64,000 nucleotides of DNA. Source: Bacteroidales bacterium. GTDB taxonomy: Bacteria > Bacteroidota > Bacteroidia > Bacteroidales > P3. Shown here in pieces: positions 27,087 to 35,196 of the stretch. Numbering within the stretch: position 1 is the first letter of the stretch; each line of letters starts with the position of its first letter. Below the pieces are notes generated by a model. That model saw nothing but the letters and a program-made list of their open reading frames with translations, did not search any database and was not told where the DNA came from. The position numbers were made by a program, and so were the translations under genes. Where the stretch lies: contig JAKSML010000002.1 of NCBI GenBank assembly GCA_024400665.1, forward strand, positions 27,803-91,802. The letters are read 5' to 3'.

Positions 27087-30000
27087 TTAAATCTCGGAGA
27101 GTTTCTTGTAGCCCTCGTAGCGGAGTTTGGCATTGCGCTCGGTGGCGACGAAGAGTTCTTCGGCGTGCTCGGGGAAGGTCTTCATCAGCGAGTTGTAACG
27201 CACTTCGCCCATGAGGAAGTCGCGGAACTTGCTCCAGTCGGGCTCCTTGCTGTCGAGGTGGAAGCCGTTCTGACCGGCCTCTTCCTCTGCGGGGTTGAAG
27301 TGCCAGAGGTGCCAGTAGCCGCACTCGACTGCCATCTTCTCCTCGTTCTGGGTGCGACCCATACCGATCTTGATGCCGTGGTTGATGCAGGGTGCGTAAC
27401 AGATGATCAGCGAGGGACCGTGATAGGCCTCAGCCTCCTTGATGACCTTGAAGTACTGTGCCTGGCTGGCGCCCATAGCCACCTGTGCCACATAGACGTA
27501 GCCGTAGCTCTTGGCAATCATGCCGAGGTCTTTCTTGCGGATCTTCTTACCAGAGGTGGCGAACTTAGCAACAGCGCCAGCAGGGGTAGCCTTAGAGGAC
27601 TGTCCGCCAGTGTTGGAATAGACCTCGGTATCGACAACGACGACGTTGACATCTTCGCCAGAAGCGAGGACGTGGTCGAGGCCGCCGAATCCGATATCAT
27701 AGCCCCAACCGTCGCCGCCGAAGATCCACTGCGACTTCTTGACCATATACTGCTTCACTTCGAGGAGTGCTTTGCAGGTGTCGCAGCCGCACTTCTCCAT
27801 CATGGGAACGAGCTTGTCGGTGATTTCCTTGGTCTTGAGGGTGTTCTCGCGGTTGTCAATCCATTCCTGGAAGAGAGCCTTCATCTCGGGAGTGCAGCAG
27901 GTGCATTCGAGACCCTGACGCATAAGACGCTCGACGCGGTCGCGCATCTGGCGGGTAGCGGTGGCCATACCGAGACCGAACTCGGCGTTGTCTTCGAACA
28001 GGGAGTTGGCCCAAGCGGGACCGAAGCCGCTGCGGTTGTTGCGGCAGTAGGGGGTAGCGGGAGCGGAGCCGCCATAGATGGAGGAGCATCCGGTGGCGTT
28101 GGCAACCATCATCTGCTCACCGAAGAGCTGGGTGATGCACTTGAGGTAGGGAGTCTCACCGCAGCCTGCGCAAGCGCCGGAGAATTCGAACAGAGGCTGT
28201 GCGAACTGGCTGTTCTTGACAGAGGCGAACTTGTCGATGAGGTTGTCCTTATAGGTGACCATCTTCTGGCTGTAGTCCCAGTTCTCAGCTTCGTGCATCT
28301 GGCCTTCGAAGGGCTTCATGACGAGAGCCTTCTCCTTGGCGGGGCAGAGGTCGGCGCAGTTGCCGCAGCCGGTGCAGTCCATGACGGAGACCTGCATACG
28401 GAACTTCATGCCGGCGAGCTCCTTGGGAGCCTTGATGTCGGCGGTGGCCATGCTCTTGGGAGCCTTGGCGGCCTCTTCGGCAGTCATCACGACGGGACGG
28501 ATGGCAGCGTGGGGGCAGATGAGGGAGCACTGGTTGCACTGGATACAGTTGGCAGCATTCCACTCAGGAACGACGGTAGCAACGCCGCGCTTCTCGTAAG
28601 CGGTGGTGCCAGCGGGGAAGGTGCCGTCCTCGTAGCCGAGGAATGCGGAGACGGGGAGGTCGTTGCCGCACTGTGCCACCATGGGACGCATGACTTTGGC
28701 GATGAACTCGGGGTCGCCTTCGTGTTTCTCAACGGCGAACTCGGTGCCACAGGGGAGCTGTGCCCATTCTGCGGGGATTTCGACCTTGACGATGTCGCCG
28801 CCACGGTCAACAGCAGCGTAGTTCTTGTTGACGACGTCTTCGCCCTTGCGGCCGTAAGACTTGACGATGAATTTCTTCATCTGCTCGACAGCGAGGTCGT
28901 AAGGAATAACCTCGGAGATCTTGAAGAAGGCGCTCTGGAGGATGGTGTTGGTGCGGTTGCCGAGGCCGATCTCGCCAGCAATCTTAGTAGCATCGATGAT
29001 GTACATGGTGATGTGGTGCAGGGCGAGGTACTTCTTCACGAAGTCGGGGAGCTGCTTCTTGGTGTCCTCAACGCTCCAGGGGGAGTTGTAGAGGAAGGTG
29101 CCGTTGTCCTTCAGACCGCGGAGGCAGTCGTACTTGCGGAGGTAGCTGGGCACGTGGACAGCCACGAAGTCGGGAGTGCCGACGAGGTAAGGAGCGGGCA
29201 GGGGGTTGTCGCCGAAGCGGAGGTGAGAGCAGGTGTAGCCGCCGGACTTCTTGGAGTCATAGTCGAAATAAGCCTGGCTGTACTTGTTGGTGTTGTCGCC
29301 AATGATCTTGATGGAGTTCTTGTTGGCACCCACAGTACCGTCAGCGCCCAAGCCGTAGAAGCGAGCCTCGAAGGTGCCCTTGGGCAGGATGGAGATCTCG
29401 GGGAGGACGGGGAGGCTGCGGAAGGTCACGTCATCAACGATGCCGATGGTGAAGTTGGTCTTCTTCTCGCCAGCGAGGTTGTTAAAGACGGAGATGATCT
29501 GAGCAGGAGTGGTGTCCTTGCTGGAGAGGCCGTAGCGGCCGCAGATGATGTTGAGGTTCTGGCCCTTCATAGCCTCAACGATGTCGAGATAGAGAGGATC
29601 GCCGTTTGCGCCGGGCTCCTTGGTGCGGTCGAGGACGCAGATGTTCTTCACGCTCTTGGGCATGACTTCCATGAGGTACTTCACGCTGAAAGGACGATAG
29701 AGATGGACGGTGATGACACCGGTCTTCTTGCCCTGGGCGTTGAGGTAATCGACGACGGTCTTGGTGGTCTCGCTGACGGAGCCCATGCAGACGATGATGT
29801 CGGTAGCATCCTTAGCACCGTAGTAGGTGAAGGGAGCGTACTCACGGCCGGTGAGCTTGCTGATTTCCTTCATGTACTTAGCCACGATGTCGGGGAGAGC
29901 GTCGTAGTACTTGTTCTGGAGCTCGCGGGTCTGGAAATAGACGTCGCTGTTCTGAGCGGTGCCGCGGGTGACGCTATGCTCGGGGTTGAGGCAGTTCTCG

Positions 30001-30617
30001 CGATAGCGCTTGAGAGCCTCCTGGTTGACGAGGGGACGGAGGTCTTCCATATCCCACTGCTCAATCTTCTGAATCTCGTGAGAGGTGCGGAAGCCGTCGA
30101 AGAAGTGGAGGAAGGGCACGCGGCCTTCGATAGCGGCGAGGTGAGCCACAGGAGCGAGGTCCATAACCTCCTGGACGCTGGAGGTAGCGAGGAGAGCGAA
30201 ACCGGTCTGACGGGCAGCCATCACGTCGGCATGGTCGCCGAAGATGGAGAGAGCCTGAGCTGCGAGAGCACGAGCGGAGACGTGGAAGACAGCGGGGAGC
30301 AATTCACCGGCAATCTTGTACATGTTGGGGATCATCAGGAGCAGACCCTGGGAAGCGGTGTAGGTGGTGGTGAGAGCGCCAGCCTGGAGGGAACCGTGAA
30401 CGGCACCAGCAGCACCAGCCTCAGATTCCATCTCGACCACGCGAACAGTCTCGCCAAAGAGGTTCTTACGTCCGCCAGCAGCCCACTCATCGATGTACTC
30501 AGCCATCGGCGAAGAAGGAGTGATGGGATAAATAGCAGCGACCTCACTGAACATATAAGCCACCGTAGCAGCTGCGCAGTTACCGTCGCAAGTCATGAAT
30601 TTCTTTTCTTTTGCCAT
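27087..30617 (-). CDS. nifJ: Pyruvate:ferredoxin (flavodoxin) oxidoreductase
   Basis: Converts pyruvate and CoA to acetyl-CoA and CO2 with reduction of ferredoxin, a central step of anaerobic energy metabolism. The 1176-residue single-chain form has all domains: the N-terminal pyrimidine/domain I (YPITPSSPMAEYIDEWA), domain II, a two-cluster ferredoxin domain with CIQCNQCSLICPHA and CTGCGNCADLCPAK, and the C-terminal TPP domain with CAGCGETPY and GDGWGYDIGFGGLDHV. The extra Cys ligands of the proximal cluster (CAGCGE and later CINHG) are present. Strong codon bias toward preferred codons suggests high expression. A 14-bp palindrome lies 12 bp upstream of the ATG. Confidence 0.97.
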   Translation of the reverse strand: MAKEKKFMTCDGNCAAATVAYMFSEVAAIYPITPSSPMAEYIDEWAAGGRKNLFGETVRVVEMESEAGAAGAVHGSLQAGALTTTYTASQGLLLMIPNMYKIAGELLPAVFHVSARALAAQALSIFGDHADVMAARQTGFALLATSSVQEVMDLAPVAHLAAIEGRVPFLHFFDGFRTSHEIQKIEQWDMEDLRPLVNQEALKRYRENCLNPEHSVTRGTAQNSDVYFQTRELQNKYYDALPDIVAKYMKEISKLTGREYAPFTYYGAKDATDIIVCMGSVSETTKTVVDYLNAQGKKTGVITVHLYRPFSVKYLMEVMPKSVKNICVLDRTKEPGANGDPLYLDIVEAMKGQNLNIICGRYGLSSKDTTPAQIISVFNNLAGEKKTNFTIGIVDDVTFRSLPVLPEISILPKGTFEARFYGLGADGTVGANKNSIKIIGDNTNKYSQAYFDYDSKKSGGYTCSHLRFGDNPLPAPYLVGTPDFVAVHVPSYLRKYDCLRGLKDNGTFLYNSPWSVEDTKKQLPDFVKKYLALHHITMYIIDATKIAGEIGLGNRTNTILQSAFFKISEVIPYDLAVEQMKKFIVKSYGRKGEDVVNKNYAAVDRGGDIVKVEIPAEWAQLPCGTEFAVEKHEGDPEFIAKVMRPMVAQCGNDLPVSAFLGYEDGTFPAGTTAYEKRGVATVVPEWNAANCIQCNQCSLICPHAAIRPVVMTAEEAAKAPKSMATADIKAPKELAGMKFRMQVSVMDCTGCGNCADLCPAKEKALVMKPFEGQMHEAENWDYSQKMVTYKDNLIDKFASVKNSQFAQPLFEFSGACAGCGETPYLKCITQLFGEQMMVANATGCSSIYGGSAPATPYCRNNRSGFGPAWANSLFEDNAEFGLGMATATRQMRDRVERLMRQGLECTCCTPEMKALFQEWIDNRENTLKTKEITDKLVPMMEKCGCDTCKALLEVKQYMVKKSQWIFGGDGWGYDIGFGGLDHVLASGEDVNVVVVDTEVYSNTGGQSSKATPAGAVAKFATSGKKIRKKDLGMIAKSYGYVYVAQVAMGASQAQYFKVIKEAEAYHGPSLIICYAPCINHGIKIGMGRTQNEEKMAVECGYWHLWHFNPAEEEAGQNGFHLDSKEPDWSKFRDFLMGEVRYNSLMKTFPEHAEELFVATERNAKLRYEGYKKLSEI

Positions 30618-30628
30618 AACTTTTATTA

Positions 30629-30642
30629 CTTAAACGTTTAAG
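30629..30642. promoter_or_regulatory. Perfect 14-bp palindrome before nifJ
   Basis: CTTAAACGTTTAAG between the nuclease-like gene and nifJ, ending 12 bp from the nifJ ATG. It may be an operator for a dimeric regulator, or a small hairpin in the leader. No T-run follows in either direction. Confidence 0.4.
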
Positions 30643-30648
30643 GGTTAA

Positions 30649-31662
30649 TTATTGAATTTGTTTATTTGTTTTTGTCGGAATATATCTCATATGCAGATAA
30701 ATTTGCCAATAGATAAAATCAACGGAATCGTAATAAGATGCAAGAATATTGAAAAAATTCTCATACGTTATGCCACGGAATGTTTTTTTGCCATACACCG
30801 AGAGCATCTTTTCATATTGGGGTATTACCCTTTCAAAATGTGTATTGAAACTGGGATAAATGGTGACAGAATTAAAGTGCTTCAAATCATACTCAATATT
30901 AGCATTGTTTATCATTGAAGCTCCAAGAATATGATTACGCCAAATTTGCCGGTAATCATTTTTTACAAGAGGTGATTGAGGAAGTGGAATGTTTACAATA
31001 CTATCGGTGTAGTATCTGCTGTTTAGAGTCACGTCTTTGTAATTCTTATTTTCACCCAACATTATATCGCGCCATTCTTTTGAGTCGTGTTTTAATTGAT
31101 ATCCCCGTTCTGTATATTTTATCTCTATTCCTATGCCACCAAGTTGCCCATCCTTATGTTTGTACAATACGAATGTGTCGAACGAAGTACCATCATTTAA
31201 CGTATATTGTTTCTCAGGAGCATACTCGATCTTGATATCAATAACTGTCTCTACTTGATTGCCTCCAATCAGTTCATCAAACGCATTTGCTGCCGCATTC
31301 AAATCGTCCTGCATGGGCACAAAAAAATTGAAGGGAATATGTTCGCTGCGTAACATGTTTGCATAGATTGGCGCAAGTTGCCAAGGTTCACTCTCCGGAT
31401 ATCTTTTTTTGATTGCCTTTTCAATTTTATTCCAAAATGGATGATAAAAGTTTTCCCCTTTTAGTGCGTCGTCCCATTTCAAATATGCCCCATATTTGCC
31501 ATATCTATGGTCATGATCATGCGAGCAATGTAATCTTTCGAATCTATAGTTAGACTGATGTTTACGCGCAATGCGTTTAATAGCATTATCACTCCCACAG
31601 ATTAGTGGTTGCGGATTCTCATCTTCTGCTCTTAGCGCTTTCTCTATTTTTAATTCTCTCAT
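30649..31662 (-). CDS. PD-(D/E)XK-type restriction endonuclease-like protein
   Basis: A 337-residue soluble protein. The segment FDTFVLYKHKDGQLGGIGIEIKYTE has the spacing of a PD-(D/E)XK nuclease core: Asp, then Glu-x-Lys (EIK) at the end of a strand, with KYTERGYQ after it. An N-terminal His-rich segment (LHCSHDHDHRYGKYG) precedes. It resembles the PGN_0703 family of putative restriction endonucleases known from Porphyromonas. No methyltransferase gene is adjacent, so it is either a solitary nuclease or a type IV-like enzyme. It is AT-rich and sits 31 bp upstream of nifJ, apparently inserted there. DNA cleavage is inferred. Confidence 0.72.
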   Translation of the reverse strand: MRELKIEKALRAEDENPQPLICGSDNAIKRIARKHQSNYRFERLHCSHDHDHRYGKYGAYLKWDDALKGENFYHPFWNKIEKAIKKRYPESEPWQLAPIYANMLRSEHIPFNFFVPMQDDLNAAANAFDELIGGNQVETVIDIKIEYAPEKQYTLNDGTSFDTFVLYKHKDGQLGGIGIEIKYTERGYQLKHDSKEWRDIMLGENKNYKDVTLNSRYYTDSIVNIPLPQSPLVKNDYRQIWRNHILGASMINNANIEYDLKHFNSVTIYPSFNTHFERVIPQYEKMLSVYGKKTFRGITYENFFNILASYYDSVDFIYWQIYLHMRYIPTKTNKQIQ

Positions 31663-31715
31663 TTCTATTGATGTTTAATTGATGTTTATCTCAGCATTCT
31701 CCTATTTTGTTCTTG

Positions 31716-31740
31716 TTCTCCGCTTCGCTATCGAATGTTT
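31716..31740. repeat. Family D fragment
   Basis: GTTCTCCGCTTCGCTATCGA, reverse complement of the unit seen at 33235-33280 and 42155-42176. Confidence 0.55.
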
Positions 31741-31802
31741 TTCGACATTGCTTCCATTCGGTCGCGATATTCACTGGACATTTCCCATTTCTTCCAGCAC
31801 GG

Positions 31803-32372
31803 TTATTTGCTGTCGCCTTTTCTTACCCGTTTTACTGTATGTTTGATTTTACCGATAAGGAAGTTGATCTCCAACGAGGATTCCGTCTCGGAGGTCTCGA
31901 GGTCGGGCATCACTATGTCGGTCAGCACCTCGCCAAAGTGCTGCATCTTCTTTGTCTGCGCATCTTTGTCGTTTTCCTTGTGCAAATCTAACAGTTCTCT
32001 CTTCAGCTCCCGCACCTTGGCAAAGGTCTCAATAATGGCGAATGTGGCAGCTGTTGCTTTCTCACTTTTCAAGATGGTTGCCAGCATATAGAGGCCTTTC
32101 TCTGTGAATACTTTTGTGGTAGAACGGCTTTTAGCAGATACATTTGTAATCAAAATTTTTGACCGCAAATCTTTCAACTCGCTATCGCTCAACGCGAACA
32201 TATAGTCCTCTGGAAACTTGTCGGGATTATTTCTTACAGCTTGGTTCACCTCTCTTGTTTCCACACCATACAATTCCGCGACATCGGCATCAGCCATCAC
32301 TGGCTGCTTGCGTATCGTGGCAACCTTGTCTTGTACCTCCAAATAGGGGATTGGCGTATTGTTCTTATTCAT
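31803..32372 (-). CDS. ORF6N-domain DNA-binding protein
   Basis: A 189-residue protein with the ORF6N domain in its N-terminal 90 residues: VATIRKQPVMADADVAELYGVETREVNQAVRNN and FPEDYMFALS are typical. The domain is common in phages and in Bacteroidetes accessory regions and is related to KilA-N/Bro DNA-binding proteins. A coiled coil follows (VRELKRELLDLHKEND), then an acidic Glu/Ser stretch and a basic tail (KIKHTVKRVRKGD). Together with the nuclease-like gene 140 bp downstream it marks a small island of acquired DNA. Target and role are unknown. Confidence 0.88.
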   Translation of the reverse strand: MNKNNTPIPYLEVQDKVATIRKQPVMADADVAELYGVETREVNQAVRNNPDKFPEDYMFALSDSELKDLRSKILITNVSAKSRSTTKVFTEKGLYMLATILKSEKATAATFAIIETFAKVRELKRELLDLHKENDKDAQTKKMQHFGEVLTDIVMPDLETSETESSLEINFLIGKIKHTVKRVRKGDSK

Positions 32373-32702
32373 TGAGTGGGTCTTTATCTGTGTATCCTTT
32401 GTGATGGCATTTTATCTTCGGCTGAGCCTCATCTGTTCGATTGCTGGCATTAGCTCATTTCTTTTGCCGTGACTTGATTTTTATGTACTTTATACTATTA
32501 ATGATTTGTCAATATTTATATTATTAATTAATTCACAACACCTTGCCACCTTTCGGGGCAAGGCAATTCAAATGGCAAAGATAATCATATTTTTTGGAAG
32601 AATGAAATCTTTTTTCATAAAATACGCGTTTTTTTTCCACATACCGCACAATACCATGTGTGTCAACAATATGGGCTCATCTTTCAGCATCTTCTGAAAA
32701 AG

Positions 32703-32760
32703 ACGTTCGTCCCTCTGAAACAGCCGTTTTTTGCCTCGGCATATAGGCAAGCTTGTCTGC
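32703..32760. repeat. Dispersed repeat, partner near 55449
   Basis: Shares GTTCGTCC, TGAAACAGCCGTTTT, CTCGGCA and GTCTGC in the same order and spacing with 55449-55505. Confidence 0.5.
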
Positions 32761-32880
32761 CCTCGGACACGATTAATGAGCGAAATTCTCGGCCCATTAT
32801 TTTTTAACATTTCGCAAAATCGAGCCACGCAAATTCGGAGGTCTGGAAGGGTCTCGAAAGGGCATTTTCGAGGTCATGAG

Positions 32881-32930
32881 AAGCTCCGCCTTAGCTTCGC
32901 CTTAGCTCCGCTCTAGCTCCGCTCCTAAGG
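32881..32930. repeat. Family C tandem repeat
   Basis: Units AGCTCCGCCTT, AGCTTCGCCTT, AGCTCCGCTCT, AGCTCCGCTCC, followed by an inverted fragment AGCGGAGCTAAAACG at about 32941-32955. Confidence 0.75.
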
Positions 32931-33204
32931 CGGGCCCCAAGCGGAGCTAAAACGAGGCTTCGAAGGACCTCTTTCAGTGCCTCGAAAAGCCTGTCCGAAA
33001 TGTTAAAAAATGGCCGCTGCGAGCAAACCTTTGCAACAGGCATACATCGTCCGAAGGTCTCCTCTAATTATTCGTGTTCAAGTAAAACATAAATTATCGT
33101 GAATTGTCCATGAATTTAATCATACGAAGAATGCCAGTGGCATCCTGAGAAAGTCCAAACAATAAATTAATTCATGGAAAAATTCGTGAATAATTCATAT
33201 GAAG

Positions 33205-33280
33205 AAAGTCCAGTATGAAGAAAGTCCAGTGGACTTTCGATAGCGTAGCGGAGAACAATCGATAGCGAAGCGGAGAACAA
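33205..33280. repeat. Family D repeat with palindrome
   Basis: A perfect palindrome-like GAAAGTCCAGTGGACTTTC followed by two tandem units CGATAGCGAAGCGGAGAACA. A similar arrangement is at 42135-42176. Confidence 0.65.
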
Positions 33281-33355
33281 GTATCGTGTAGAAAATCTTA
33301 TTATCATTCAATTTTCTTGGATTTATTGACCCCCTAAATTATTTTTATATTTTTC

Positions 33356-33386
33356 TTGTATATACGGAAAAAATTTCGTATCTTTG
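33356..33386 (+). promoter_or_regulatory. Promoter for the outer-membrane protein operon
   Basis: TTG at 33356-33358 and TATCTTTG at 33379-33386, 20 bp apart. The ATG at 33415 is 28 nt downstream of the minus-7 box. Confidence 0.65.
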
Positions 33387-33414
33387 TAAAGTGTAATACT
33401 ATGCGCATATCGCA

Positions 33415-34293
33415 ATGAACTGTATGAATATGAAATATATAGATACATTTCTATCTGTTTTGGAGATTGGTAGATTTGGAGATTTGCGGGCCCGCCTTCC
33501 AATCTTCTCATCCTCCAATAAAGGTGTACGCCGTATGGGCTGCGCACTGCTGGCAGCTGTGCTGATGCTCTGTTCGGGTGCCGCCCAGGCACAAGGGCGC
33601 CAGCCTGGCAGCGTAGGACTGACCGCCTACGGCCTCATGGACAGCCACCTCGCCACGGGCCTCGTGGGCGGAGGCGCCGTGCTGGCAGACTGGCAGGCAA
33701 GCCAGGGCTTTGCCCTCTCGGGGGGCTTTGAATATGCCAGCAGCAACCGCATCTCTGCCAAGCTGGAAGGCTCCGCAACATTGCTCACAACCAAGCAAGG
33801 CTACCGCCTCAGCCTAGAGAACGGCTACCTCTGGCGCCACTATCCCGAGCTGAACCTGCAAGAGTTCACCGGAGCCCTGCAGCTGGGCTGGTATGCCAAC
33901 CATGTGCGGCTGCATCTCGGCCTCTGCAACCGCTATATCGCCGCCCTCGTGCAGCGCAGCGACGTGAGCGCCACCATCCTCGAACCCATGAACGTGATGT
34001 TCGCCGCCGAGGGATGGCTCTTCCCCCTCAGCCTGCCTAAGAGCTGGAACGTGGGGCTGCGGTGGAGCAACTACGGCGACTTTGTGGTGGAGCGCGTGGC
34101 CGACTGGTACTTCAGCGCCAAAGGCTGGTACAGCCCTTGCGAGAGGCTGCGGGTTATCGGCGAGGTGGGGACGCACCCCACGGGGTCGCTCAACCTCACC
34201 GCCAGCTACGACGGCTGGTACGGGCACCTCGGCGTGACCTTCGACCTACAGCCACAGCACCAAAGCGAACCCATCCTTAACCAGCAAAAATAG
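33415..34293 (+). CDS. Probable outer-membrane beta-barrel protein
   Basis: A 292-residue frame. Residues 41-61 (MGCALLAAVLMLCSGAAQAQ) form a signal peptide; the mature part has alternating polar and hydrophobic strands with Tyr and Trp at ends, ending in HLGVTFDLQ, as in small beta-barrels. The 40 residues before the signal peptide are odd: residues about 14-36 are encoded by a copy of repeat family B (33455-33515). The real start may be ATG 33535, or ATG 33415 may be the ancestral start now separated from its signal peptide by the repeat. It is followed, after 6 bp, by the phosphoesterase gene. No named family recognised. Confidence 0.75.
   Translation: MNCMNMKYIDTFLSVLEIGRFGDLRARLPIFSSSNKGVRRMGCALLAAVLMLCSGAAQAQGRQPGSVGLTAYGLMDSHLATGLVGGGAVLADWQASQGFALSGGFEYASSNRISAKLEGSATLLTTKQGYRLSLENGYLWRHYPELNLQEFTGALQLGWYANHVRLHLGLCNRYIAALVQRSDVSATILEPMNVMFAAEGWLFPLSLPKSWNVGLRWSNYGDFVVERVADWYFSAKGWYSPCERLRVIGEVGTHPTGSLNLTASYDGWYGHLGVTFDLQPQHQSEPILNQQK
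33455..33515. repeat. Family B repeat inside or just before a gene
   Basis: TTTTGGAGATTGGTAGATTTGG, GGGCCCGCC core, then CCAATCTTCTCATCC. It is in frame with the downstream signal peptide. Confidence 0.7.
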
Positions 34294-34299
34294 CAGCCC

Positions 34300-35196
34300 A
34301 TGAAACAGCACAGCATACTCCTTGGCATAGTCCTCAGCCTGACGCTGAGCGCATGCGACAGCCTGGACGTGAAAGGCATGTTCTTCTCCAGTGGCAGCCA
34401 CACCGAAGACCGCGTGGCAGCATGGCTGGAATGGGACGAGCAGCACGGCCCCAACATCATCGAAAATGTGCCCGACGACTATAACATCTATTTCTGCTCC
34501 GACCCCCACATCTCGGACAACGCAGACCGTGTTGCGGCTGTGCTTGACGCCGAGCACAACGACCCCGCAGGCCTCTTCAGCGTGGTGAACGGCGACATTG
34601 CCAACAAAGGCGGAGAGGAGCCCTACAGGATGCTGGACAGCGTGATGCGCCTCCCCAAGACCTTCGACCACACTCCCCTGAAGAGCGAGGACACCTGCTT
34701 TGCCATCATCGGCAACCACGACATCTACTTCGACTGCCAGGAGCATTTCCAGCACTATTTCCACACCTCCACCTATACCGTTGAGATACATACCGTGAGC
34801 GGGGCGAAGGACCTCTTCGTCTTCCTCGACAGCGGCAACGCCACCCTCGGCGCCCGCCAGACCGCCTGGCTCAAAGAGCTCCTGGCCAAGCACGAGGAAT
34901 ACCGCCACATCGTCCTCGCCACACACACCAACCTGTTCCGCACCAGCTACAACTATTCCACCACACCCGCAGCCACCATGCCCGAAGAGGAGTGCTATGC
35001 CCTCATGCGCCTCATGGAGGAGAACGATGTCGATCTCTTCGTGATGGCACATTTCCACTATCGCGAGGAGCATCAGATCGGCTCCGTGCGCTATGTGATG
35101 ACCGACAACCTGAACGAGCAGAACGAACAGCCCTCCTATCTCGTTGTCAGCTGCGGCAATGACATCAACTATAAATTCCACTACCTGCCCCTATGA
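34300..35196 (+). CDS. Calcineurin-like metallophosphoesterase lipoprotein
   Basis: A 298-residue lipoprotein (lipobox LTLSAC, Cys19) with a metallophosphoesterase domain. The metal-ligand motifs appear in order: FCSDPHISDN (D-x-H), NGDIAN (GD), IGNHD, ATHTN and MAHFHYREEH. The substrate is unknown; location in the envelope points to an extracytoplasmic phosphate ester. It lies 6 bp after the barrel gene and overlaps the next gene by 4 bp (ATGA), so the three form an operon. Confidence 0.9.
   Translation: MKQHSILLGIVLSLTLSACDSLDVKGMFFSSGSHTEDRVAAWLEWDEQHGPNIIENVPDDYNIYFCSDPHISDNADRVAAVLDAEHNDPAGLFSVVNGDIANKGGEEPYRMLDSVMRLPKTFDHTPLKSEDTCFAIIGNHDIYFDCQEHFQHYFHTSTYTVEIHTVSGAKDLFVFLDSGNATLGARQTAWLKELLAKHEEYRHIVLATHTNLFRTSYNYSTTPAATMPEEECYALMRLMEENDVDLFVMAHFHYREEHQIGSVRYVMTDNLNEQNEQPSYLVVSCGNDINYKFHYLPL

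Larger units (their letters stand above)
32373..33414. other. Gene-free repeat-rich stretch
   Basis: No gene seen. Contains in order: an AT-rich leader; a module near 32703-32760 with TGAAACAGCCGTTTT that is repeated near 55449-55505; family C tandem units at 32881-32930; a TGTTAAAAAATGG motif; and family D units at 33205-33280 (GAAAGTCCAGTGGACTTTC, then GATAGCGAAGCGGAGAAC). The right end holds the promoter for the next gene. Confidence 0.6.

Noticed and set aside
27165-30641. Very long open frame on the plus strand opposite nifJ
   Set aside because: It is the antisense of a gene with strongly biased codons. The protein is Val-, Leu-, Ala- and Gly-rich with no family resemblance, whereas the minus strand gives intact nifJ.
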